Source: Pantanalinema rosaneae (lineage in GTDB: Bacteria; Cyanobacteriota; Cyanobacteriia; Leptolyngbyales; Leptolyngbyaceae). Taken from it: a stretch of DNA of 64,000 nucleotides. The position numbers were made by a program, and so were the translations under genes. Below the pieces are notes generated by a model. It had not been told where the DNA came from, did not search any database, and saw only the letters and a list, made by a program, of their open reading frames with translations. Shown here in pieces: positions 41,606 to 49,074 of the stretch. How positions within the stretch are numbered: position 1 is the first letter of the stretch; each line of letters begins with the position of its first letter. Location: contig NZ_JBLZFZ010000015.1 of assembly GCF_050753385.1 (NCBI RefSeq), forward strand, positions 1-64,000, written 5' to 3'.

Positions 41606-42670
41606 ATGACCGGGTCAACCCAGGTTCCCTTTCTGCTTCGCGCTGCTCGTGGTGAAATTCTAGAGCGTCCCCCTGTCTGGATGATGCGGCAGGCAGGTCG
41701 CTACATGAAAGTCTATCGAGATTTGCGGGATCAATACCCCTCGTTCCGCGATCGCTCGGAGAAACCGGAACTGGCTATCGAAATTTCACTTCAGCCCTTC
41801 CGCGCCTTTCATCCGGATGGGGTGATTTTGTTTTCCGATATTTTGACTCCCCTCCCAGGGTTAGGCATTCCCTTTGACATCGTCGAAAGCCGAGGTCCAA
41901 TCATCGATCCGCCGATTCGCAGCCTGGAACAAATTAATCAACTGCGTCCCCTGGAACCCGCCGAATCTCTGCCCTTTATTCGGGAAACCCTGCAAGCATT
42001 ACGGCAGGAAGTCGGGAATCAAGCCACTGTCCTGGGATTCGTTGGTGCGCCCTGGACGCTCGCTGCCTATGCGATCGAAGGGAAAAGCTCTAAGGATTAC
42101 ACCATTATTAAAAGCATGGCGTTTAATGAGCCAGCCATGTTACATCAGTTTTTAAGCAAGTTAGCAGCCGCGATCGCCACCTACGCCTGCTACCAGATTG
42201 AGTCTGGGGCACAGGTGGTGCAGATGTTTGACTCCTGGGCAGGTCAACTCAGTCCCCAGGACTACGCGACGTTTGCGCTGCCCTACCAACAGCAGGTCTA
42301 CAAACACGTCAAAGCGGCCCACCCCGATACCCCATTGATCCTTTACATCAACGGTAGTGCTGGTATCCTAGAGCAAATGGCCACATCGGGCGCTGATATT
42401 GTCAGCGTAGATTGGACTGTAGATATGGCACAAGCCCGTCAACGGTTGGGTTCCGAGATTGGGGTTCAGGGTAATGTTGATCCTTGTGCGTTATTTGGCT
42501 CCAAGGACTTCATCCGCGATCGAATTTTGGATACCATCCGCAAAGCGGGTCAGTGGAAACATATTCTGAATCTGGGTCATGGGATTCTCCCCAGTACCCC
42601 TGAAGAAAATGCTGCCTTCTTCTTTGAAACAGCAAAACAAGCCCATGAGTTGCTGGCTGTTCATGCTTGA
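41606..42670 (+). CDS. hemE: uroporphyrinogen decarboxylase
   Basis: 354 residues. Motifs: RPPVWMMRQAGRYMKVYRD (substrate arginines), FSDILTPLPGLGIPFDI, FVGAPWTLAAYAIEG, FDSWAGQLSP and LNLGHGILPSTPEENAAFF. It makes coproporphyrinogen III for haem and chlorophyll. The gene stands alone on the plus strand, after a C/T-rich tract. Confidence 0.97.
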   Translation: MTGSTQVPFLLRAARGEILERPPVWMMRQAGRYMKVYRDLRDQYPSFRDRSEKPELAIEISLQPFRAFHPDGVILFSDILTPLPGLGIPFDIVESRGPIIDPPIRSLEQINQLRPLEPAESLPFIRETLQALRQEVGNQATVLGFVGAPWTLAAYAIEGKSSKDYTIIKSMAFNEPAMLHQFLSKLAAAIATYACYQIESGAQVVQMFDSWAGQLSPQDYATFALPYQQQVYKHVKAAHPDTPLILYINGSAGILEQMATSGADIVSVDWTVDMAQARQRLGSEIGVQGNVDPCALFGSKDFIRDRILDTIRKAGQWKHILNLGHGILPSTPEENAAFFFETAKQAHELLAVHA

Positions 42671-42834
42671 TTTGGGTTTGATCGTTGGTTTTGTTGGTAA
42701 TGAGTGAAGTCTTAGATATAGAGTATGAAGGCTTGGGGAACGACGATCGTTGCCTACCGAACGCTTAACCTCTCAGATTTGGCTTAAAATCAACAATCCC
42801 ACACTTCAAACCCTGCTATCCATCTAATCTCCTG

Positions 42835-43803
42835 ATGACATCCAAACGGATTTTCGTGACTGGCGCAAGTGGCTGCATTGGTCACTACCTGGTTGAAACT
42901 CTCATTCAAGCAACAAACCACGACCTATTCCTGCTAGTCAGAGACCCAGACAAGCTGAAGATTGATTACAACGCTCGTCCGGGAATCACGATCTTGCAAG
43001 GAAACATGCGGGAGATCGAGCAGTTTAGCGACTTGCTGAAAACGGTGGATTGTGCAGTGCTGGCAGCAACCGCTTGGGGAGGTCCTCAGGAAGTGTTTGA
43101 CGTGAACGTCGTCAAAACTATTCGGTTGATGAATCTGCTCGATCCCGAGCGCTGTCAGCAGGTAATCTATTTCTCAACGGCGAGCATCCTGAATCAAAAT
43201 AATGAGTTGCTGAAGGAAGCAGGCGAGATTGGCACCGATTATGTGCGATCGAAATATGTCTGCTACCGTCAACTGGCTAAGTTAGCCATCACTCCCAAGA
43301 TTACGACGGTGTTTCCGACCCTGTTGTTAGGTGGCGACAAACAGAAACCGCAATCCCATATTTCTTCAGGCATTGCTCAGGTGACACGCTGGATTGGGTT
43401 AGCTCGCTTTTTCAGTGCCAACGGCAGTTTTCATTACATTCATGCCCAGGATGTCGCCTGGATCGTCAAGCATTTAATTGACAACCCACCGGAACCCGGA
43501 GAATCACGCGATCTGGTCTTAGGCAATCCGGCAACGACGATCGATCAGGCCGTCGAAGAAACCTGTGCCTATTTGAACAAACGCATTTTTTTCCGCATTC
43601 CGTTAAATCTCAAGCTGGCGAATTTTCTGATTACGCTATTTCAGATTAAGGTGGGAGCCTGGGAAAAGTTTGCCATGCGGTATCGCCACTTCATTTATCA
43701 AAACCCTGTCACTCCCTCTACCTATGGGATGCCAACCTACTGTGCCACCTTTACCGATGTCTTAAAACTGAGTGGCATTCGTCCCGGCAAACTCCATAAA
43801 TAA
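42835..43803 (+). CDS. NAD(P)-dependent epimerase/dehydratase-like SDR protein
   Basis: 322 residues, extended short-chain dehydrogenase fold. The nucleotide-binding motif is IFVTGASGCIGHYLVETLI, and a Ser/Tyr/Lys-type site appears as YFSTASILNQ with YVRSKYVCYRQL. The C-terminal part is shorter than in sugar epimerases and has a hydrophobic patch (LANFLITLFQIKVG). The substrate is unknown. Confidence 0.8.
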   Translation: MTSKRIFVTGASGCIGHYLVETLIQATNHDLFLLVRDPDKLKIDYNARPGITILQGNMREIEQFSDLLKTVDCAVLAATAWGGPQEVFDVNVVKTIRLMNLLDPERCQQVIYFSTASILNQNNELLKEAGEIGTDYVRSKYVCYRQLAKLAITPKITTVFPTLLLGGDKQKPQSHISSGIAQVTRWIGLARFFSANGSFHYIHAQDVAWIVKHLIDNPPEPGESRDLVLGNPATTIDQAVEETCAYLNKRIFFRIPLNLKLANFLITLFQIKVGAWEKFAMRYRHFIYQNPVTPSTYGMPTYCATFTDVLKLSGIRPGKLHK

Positions 43804-43892
43804 CTCCATAAATCAAGGGATCGGACTGAAGCAGGGTAGATTTCCCGGCTCTCATCCCCGATAATGGCTGAGGACTGAAATTCTCAAGCACT

Positions 43893-44174
43893 ATGTCTGA
43901 TCCCATTACTCCCGAAATCAGCCAACGGATTTGCCAGCACATGAATGATGACCATGCCGATGCAGTGCTGATGTATGCCAAGGTATTTGGCAAGGCAACG
44001 TCAGCTACCTCAGCAACGATGGTCGCGATCGATCCGCAAGGGATGGATCTGATGACGCAAGCCGATGGCACAGACATCCCGGTTCGGATCACCTTTGACC
44101 ATGAACTGCGAGATTCCGAGGATGCCCACCAAACCTTGATTGCCATGGTCAAACAGACCCGCGTTCAGGGGTAA
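43893..44174 (+). CDS. DUF2470-domain protein
   Basis: 93 residues: ITPEISQRICQHMNDDHADA, then MVAIDPQGMDLMTQADG and VRITFDHELRDSEDAHQTLI. This is a stand-alone DUF2470 domain, otherwise found at the end of haem-handling and pyridoxamine-oxidase-like (HugZ) proteins. The conserved HMNDDH is complete. A role in haem or tetrapyrrole binding is likely from the family, not shown here. Confidence 0.85.
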   Translation: MSDPITPEISQRICQHMNDDHADAVLMYAKVFGKATSATSATMVAIDPQGMDLMTQADGTDIPVRITFDHELRDSEDAHQTLIAMVKQTRVQG

Positions 44175-44201
44175 TTCACCCTCACCATTCATAGCAGGGA
44201 G

Positions 44202-45866
44202 ATGGGGTTGGCAGTGAATCGCTCAATCATCAGAAAGTTCAGGCGTTATGGCATTTTGGCATTGGTGTTGACGATCGCGATCGCCCTGACGAATTGTGCC
44301 GTTAACAATCAGCCATCATCTCCCCCCACTGCCACCTCCCCCACCACGGGAACACTCATATACGGATCAAGTGGGCAACCCGTCAACCTGGAACCAGGCA
44401 ACATCACCGATGGCAACTCGATCATTGCCCAAAACCAGATCTATAACCGTTTGTTGGACTTTAAACCGGGCACAACCGAATTAGCTCCGGCGCTGGCAAC
44501 CGAGTGGTCGGTTTCATCCGATGGCAAGACCTGGACATTTAAACTGCGCCAGGGGGTGAATTTCCATGACGGTACGCCCTTTAATGCCGAAGCCGTGAAA
44601 TTCAATGTCGAGCGCTGGTGGGATGCCAACCACCCACAGGGCTTCCGCAATGCTGGCAAGATCTACGAAATTTGGCAGCAACTATTCGGTGGGTTTAAAG
44701 ACAGTCCCACGTCGCTGCTCCAAGCCGTGACTGTGGTTGATCCATACACGATTCAATTTGTTTTGAATCAACCCTTTTCCGCCTTCCCCCAGGCGATCGG
44801 ATCGAGTTTTTTCGGCATTGCCAGCCCGACAGCCATTCAGCAAGCCGGAGCCAATTATGGTAAACCGGGATCACCCGTTGCCGGGACAGGCGCATTTGTC
44901 TTCAAAGAATGGCGGACGGGCGATCGGATTGTGCTGGCAAAAAACCCGAATTACTGGCGATCGGGTCTGCCCAAAATCGATCAACTCGTCCTGCGGTTTG
45001 TTACCGATCCGGCGGCTCGCCTTGCCCAACTCCGGGCTGGACAGATTGACTTCACAGTAGAACTCACCCCTGACCAGAAACCCGAGATCGAGCGTGATGC
45101 CAATCTCACAGCCTTATCTCGTCCGTCCTTTAATGTCGGCTATCTGGCACTCAATCCCAGCTATCAGCCCTTATCTGACCAACGGGTGCGGCAAGCGATC
45201 GCCTATGCCATCAACCGTCCCGCGATCGTGCAGGCATTCTGGGGCGATGCCGGAATTCACGATGCCCACTTTACGCCGCCGACTCTGGCATGGTCACAGG
45301 ATCAAACCCTCGAACCCTACCCCCACGATCCCCAACAGGCAAAACAATTACTGGCAGCCGCAGGGTATCCCAACGGGTTTGATCTGGAACTCTGGTATAT
45401 GCCCGTTTCCCGTCCCTACTTCCCTAACCCCAAGCCGATCGCCGAAGCCTTTGCGGCTGACCTGAATGCGATTGGGATTCGGGTTGTTCTCAAAACAAAG
45501 GATTGGGCAGCTTATATCAGCGATCGACGGAAACCCCCTGGCTATCAGTCCTTTATGTTGGGTTGGACGGCTGACTACGCCGATCCAGATAGTTTTTACT
45601 ACGCCCACTTCGGTCCCAGTGCCACCGATGATATTGGGAACTGGCGCAACGATCGGGTGACTCAACTCCTGAATCAGGCACGGGCAACTGCCGATCAGGT
45701 GGGTAGAGCAAAACTGTATAGTGAGGTCGATCGGATTTTGCATGAGCAAGTATTGCGCCTCCCGATCGTCCATTCCCAACCCTTAGTCGCTCAACGCAAA
45801 TCGGTTACAGGTTGGGTACCCAGTCCATTAGGCACAGAACCCTTTGAAGCCATTAGTAAACCCTAG
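44202..45866 (+). CDS. ABC transporter substrate-binding lipoprotein (SBP family 5)
   Basis: 554 residues. A lipoprotein signal peptide (LALVLTIAIALTNC with lipobox LTNC) is followed by a Ser/Pro/Thr linker and the SBP_bac_5 fold (TLIYGSSGQPVNLEPGNITDG, LAPALATEWSVSSDGKTWTF in outline, RVRQAIAYAINRPAIV and MLGWTADYADPDSFYY). It binds oligopeptides, nickel or similar ligands outside the membrane. No permease or ATPase genes are adjacent. The stop codon overlaps that of the glutaminase gene by 4 bp, tail to tail. Confidence 0.92.
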   Translation: MGLAVNRSIIRKFRRYGILALVLTIAIALTNCAVNNQPSSPPTATSPTTGTLIYGSSGQPVNLEPGNITDGNSIIAQNQIYNRLLDFKPGTTELAPALATEWSVSSDGKTWTFKLRQGVNFHDGTPFNAEAVKFNVERWWDANHPQGFRNAGKIYEIWQQLFGGFKDSPTSLLQAVTVVDPYTIQFVLNQPFSAFPQAIGSSFFGIASPTAIQQAGANYGKPGSPVAGTGAFVFKEWRTGDRIVLAKNPNYWRSGLPKIDQLVLRFVTDPAARLAQLRAGQIDFTVELTPDQKPEIERDANLTALSRPSFNVGYLALNPSYQPLSDQRVRQAIAYAINRPAIVQAFWGDAGIHDAHFTPPTLAWSQDQTLEPYPHDPQQAKQLLAAAGYPNGFDLELWYMPVSRPYFPNPKPIAEAFAADLNAIGIRVVLKTKDWAAYISDRRKPPGYQSFMLGWTADYADPDSFYYAHFGPSATDDIGNWRNDRVTQLLNQARATADQVGRAKLYSEVDRILHEQVLRLPIVHSQPLVAQRKSVTGWVPSPLGTEPFEAISKP

Positions 45867-46783
45867 CCAAACACGCTCAAATTTAACGATTGCGCCATCT
45901 CCCGCAATAATGCCAGTCCAGCAACGGAGTTACCCGCCTCATCCAGGCAGGGGCTATAACAGGCGATCGCGCCCTGCCGGGGCACCACAGCCAGCAATGC
46001 TCCCCCCACCCCCGATTTCATTGGCACTCCCACCTGCACCGCCAAGCGCCCCGAGGCTTCATATAACCCACAGGTCAGCATCAGAGCATTCACCAACCGT
46101 TGATGGGTAGGTGAGATCGCCCTGTGAGGGTATACCAACAACATGCCTAATTTGGCTAGGTCAGCCACCGTCGCTGATAGACAACAGATTTGATTGTAGG
46201 TATCCAGGGTAATGTCGATCGCGTCAACCGAACCCGCTTGAGCCAGAGCATGGGCGATCGCCCGATTCGCTTCATTTCGCAACGATCGCACCGATGCCAA
46301 CATCGCCTGATCTAAAACCAGACTGGCACCCGATTGCTGATTCAGCCATTGCCGCAGATACTCACAGCGCTGGTCGCCATCCCGACCCGGTAAATGGGAG
46401 GCTAACGCGATCGCCCCACTGTTGAGCATGGGATTACGCGGAAACCCGCGATCGGCCGTCAATTGCAGCAACGAATGAAACGGTTGGTCGGAGGGATCCA
46501 TACCCACCCAGGTAAACACCGTGGGGCTGCCCAACTGCTCCAGCAAAACCAACAGCATTAAGGGCTTGACCACACTCATCAGTGGAAAGGTCTGTGCCAG
46601 ATCCCCCGCCGCATAGGTTTGACCATGCATACACTCAACCTGAACCGCAAAGCTGTCAGGGTTTGCCGTTGCCAGGAGAGGAATATAGTCCGGTAGTCGC
46701 CCAGTTTGGGGCTGTATCCTCACAGCCCTGACCCAGGTATCCAACTGCACCTGGGTTAATGCGGTGAGTCCTGTCAAATTCAA
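45863..46783 (-). CDS. glsA: glutaminase
   Basis: 306 residues. Beta-lactamase-like serine fold with the active-site SxxK in FPLMSVVKPLM, then VGMDPSDQPFHSL, GFPRNPMLNSGAIALASHL and the C-terminal loop VGVPMKSGVGGALLAVVPRQG. It hydrolyses glutamine to glutamate and ammonia. The gene is convergent with the substrate-binding protein gene. Confidence 0.94.
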   Translation of the reverse strand: MNLTGLTALTQVQLDTWVRAVRIQPQTGRLPDYIPLLATANPDSFAVQVECMHGQTYAAGDLAQTFPLMSVVKPLMLLVLLEQLGSPTVFTWVGMDPSDQPFHSLLQLTADRGFPRNPMLNSGAIALASHLPGRDGDQRCEYLRQWLNQQSGASLVLDQAMLASVRSLRNEANRAIAHALAQAGSVDAIDITLDTYNQICCLSATVADLAKLGMLLVYPHRAISPTHQRLVNALMLTCGLYEASGRLAVQVGVPMKSGVGGALLAVVPRQGAIACYSPCLDEAGNSVAGLALLREMAQSLNLSVFG

Positions 46784-46836
46784 CCCTCGCGGTAGACGGC
46801 GGTGCTGCCCAGTGTTGTGTCTTGATGAGTTTAGAG

Positions 46837-47181
46837 CTAGGAAGCTGGACTGATCGCCCGTTGCCCTTCGACCGATTGCCGGAAGCGTTCGACATCATCG
46901 CCATAGCTAATCGGCAGTACCGCTTCCACATTCTCATGGGGGTTGGGAATAATCACCCAGGTTTCAACTGTGCCGCCATAGACCGCTTCCGCCGCCTCCA
47001 CACCGGCTTCAACCGCCCGTTTGACTTCCGACACGTCACCCCGAATGTTGACGGTAAACCGAGCACTCCCTGCCCGGATATAGCCGACTAAGGTAATCCG
47101 TCCCGCTTTCACCATCGCATCGGCTGCTGCCAATACTGCCGGAAACCCCTTTGTTTCAATTGACCCAACCGCCTTTGGCAT
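46837..47181 (-). CDS. ccmK4: carboxysome shell protein CcmK4-type (BMC-H)
   Basis: 114 residues, a single BMC domain (MPKAVGSIETKGFPAVLAAADAMVKAGRITLVGY). The pore loop is RAGSARF, as in CcmK4. It forms hexamers in the carboxysome shell facet. It lies 64 bp downstream of ccmK3 on the same strand, as in other beta-cyanobacteria where the two genes sit apart from the main ccm cluster. The C-terminal tail (DDVERFRQSVEGQRAISPAS) is longer than in ccmK3. Confidence 0.93.
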   Translation of the reverse strand: MPKAVGSIETKGFPAVLAAADAMVKAGRITLVGYIRAGSARFTVNIRGDVSEVKRAVEAGVEAAEAVYGGTVETWVIIPNPHENVEAVLPISYGDDVERFRQSVEGQRAISPAS

Positions 47182-47245
47182 ATTGCTCTCCTAAACAGAT
47201 GTGACTGATGTAAAACCCAACTTGCTCCGCCGTCACTAACCGCCC

Positions 47246-47557
47246 CTAAAATCGAAACCGCTCTACTCTGGACGTAAATTCGATCGGCAGGACTGACTCT
47301 ACATTCTCCGGGGGATTCGGCACAATGTAGTGGGACACCAACCGACCACCGGGAGGCGTAAAATTTGCCGCCTCTACCCCTGCCTCTACGGCGGTTTTGA
47401 CCTCGGCTGTCGGACCCCGCACTGCCACCAGAAATTCTGCCCGCTCTGCTAACCCAAAATAAACCAGCGTGACGCGCCCTGCCTTCACCATCGCATCGGC
47501 TGCGGCTAGCACCGGAGGAAACCCGTCTGTTTGAATGACTCCTACCGCTAGCGGCAT
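47246..47557 (-). CDS. ccmK3: carboxysome shell protein CcmK3-type (BMC-H)
   Basis: 103 residues, BMC domain MPLAVGVIQTDGFPPVLAAADAMVKAGRVTLV. The pore region FGLAERAEF lacks the usual GSGR or GSAR loop, which is characteristic of CcmK3. CcmK3 does not form homohexamers in studied species but mixes with CcmK4. First gene of the ccmK3-ccmK4 pair. Confidence 0.92.
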   Translation of the reverse strand: MPLAVGVIQTDGFPPVLAAADAMVKAGRVTLVYFGLAERAEFLVAVRGPTAEVKTAVEAGVEAANFTPPGGRLVSHYIVPNPPENVESVLPIEFTSRVERFRF

Positions 47558-47695
47558 GACAATCTCCTGAAATCGATGGAAAGCACAGAATTCATTCTAT
47601 GCATCTTCCATGTCATTTGTGGCACCCGAAGTAGTTTTCGTCACCAGTTTTTGCTTATGTAGACAATTACTAAAACTTCTCTAACGTTACCGGGG

Positions 47696-48082
47696 TTAAT
47701 CGGGCAACAACGAAACATGCGCCGAAACAATCTTCCAACCTTCTGGAAAGCGATACCAGGTTTGGCTTTGTCGCCCCGATCGCTCTACTCCCTGAATCCG
47801 CCGCCGAAATTCTAGCGTCACCGTTGCCGTATCACTGCCAAAGGTCACGACTTGCAGTTGAGCAATCTCTCGGTGTAAATCCTGGGTAGATCGCTGTTGC
47901 CGAAACGCCCGAATCGCTTCAATGCCATAAAGATTCTCTGTCGCCCCAAACCGGACTACTTCGGGAGCCGCCCAAAACAGATGATCCAGGGTTTGAATAT
48001 CGTTGTCACACAGCGCTTGTTCGTATTGGAGATACAGGGCAGCTAATTCCGCGACTAAAGCTGGATCATTAATGGTAGGCAT
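47696..48082 (-). CDS. AtzH-like / HpxZ-like (DUF3225) protein
   Basis: 128 residues from ATG 48082 (MPTINDPALVAELAALYLQYEQALCDNDIQTLDHLF). NTF2-like fold; the pattern ALCDND...LF...VRFGATENLYGIEAIRAFRQQRST fits the AtzH/HpxZ family, small proteins found with amidases or hydrolases of cyclic amides and pesticides. A longer frame to 48160 is unlikely because it overlaps the preceding gene. The start lies 1 bp after the hydrolase stop codon, so the pair is likely one transcript. Confidence 0.75.
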   Translation of the reverse strand: MPTINDPALVAELAALYLQYEQALCDNDIQTLDHLFWAAPEVVRFGATENLYGIEAIRAFRQQRSTQDLHREIAQLQVVTFGSDTATVTLEFRRRIQGVERSGRQSQTWYRFPEGWKIVSAHVSLLPD

Positions 48083-48083
48083 A

Positions 48084-48977
48084 TCACGCAACCTGAGTAC
48101 AGACCTGCAAAATCTGTGCCGCCGTGAATTGAGGCTGTTCCAAGTGGGGCACATGCCCACAATCCGGCACCCAAATTAGTTGGCTATGGGGAATGGCTAC
48201 CCGAAATTTTTCAGCATCGGCGGTGCCCAGGATACGATCGCGATCGCCCCAGAGGATCAATGTAGGCGACGTAATCCGAGCAATTTTATCAGCCAGAAAG
48301 TTATACCCCCCACTTTTGGTAAAGGCAATCAGAGCGCGATGCCAGTAGGCAGACTCCAGATGTAACGCCGTACAAAGTAAAGCGTCTGCCGTTACTAAAC
48401 TGGCATCGACGTAGGCTTGCAGGCTGACTTTCCGGCGCACCCCCGGACGACGCAAAAACTCCGCTGCCAGATACCCCAAGGGGGGAATCAGGAACTTCCC
48501 AATCGCTGGAGCCGCCGCAAATCCAGCACTATTGATCAGCACCAATTGCTGCACCGCCTCTGGATAAGTTAAGGCAAAATCGATCGCCACCGCACCGCCC
48601 ATCGAAGCCCCCACCAGAACCACGGGCTGACCAATTAGAGTTTTCCAGGTGTAGTAAAGGTGAGTCTTAATCACCACGGGATCAATAGGTTGATTCGGCG
48701 ATCGCTCCGTAAAGCCAAACCCCAATAGATCCACTGCCCAGGTTTGATGCTGTGTTGCCAACAAAGGCAGCAGACGGCGAAACTCTAATACAGAACTATC
48801 AAACCCATGCAGTAAGAGGATAGGCAAATTGCCCATACCCTGCTGCACATAGGCAGTGGCGATTGGCTCAGGGCTAAAGGGCATGAACACAGGCTGTTGG
48901 CGAATCTGCTGAGCCAGGGCGATCGAGGTGGCTTCAGTTAATTGACTAACGGTAGAAGGAAGAAAGCTAGGAAACAT
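48084..48977 (-). CDS. alpha/beta-fold hydrolase
   Basis: 297 residues. The nucleophile serine is in VLVGASMGGAVAI, the oxyanion loop in LLLHGFDSSVLEF, the aspartate in LILWGDRDRIL, and the histidine in VPDCGHVPHLEQPQF. No signal peptide. The substrate is unknown; proximity to an AtzH-like gene would suit an amide or ester hydrolase, but that is inference. Confidence 0.85.
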   Translation of the reverse strand: MFPSFLPSTVSQLTEATSIALAQQIRQQPVFMPFSPEPIATAYVQQGMGNLPILLLHGFDSSVLEFRRLLPLLATQHQTWAVDLLGFGFTERSPNQPIDPVVIKTHLYYTWKTLIGQPVVLVGASMGGAVAIDFALTYPEAVQQLVLINSAGFAAAPAIGKFLIPPLGYLAAEFLRRPGVRRKVSLQAYVDASLVTADALLCTALHLESAYWHRALIAFTKSGGYNFLADKIARITSPTLILWGDRDRILGTADAEKFRVAIPHSQLIWVPDCGHVPHLEQPQFTAAQILQVCTQVA

Positions 48978-49074
48978 ACGCCCTAGTCTATCTCGATTCT
49001 GGAATTGCCTGAGGATTCAGGAATTCATCCATTTGCCTGCCATCACGCACCGCCGACCGGCTCCAGTTCCGCCA

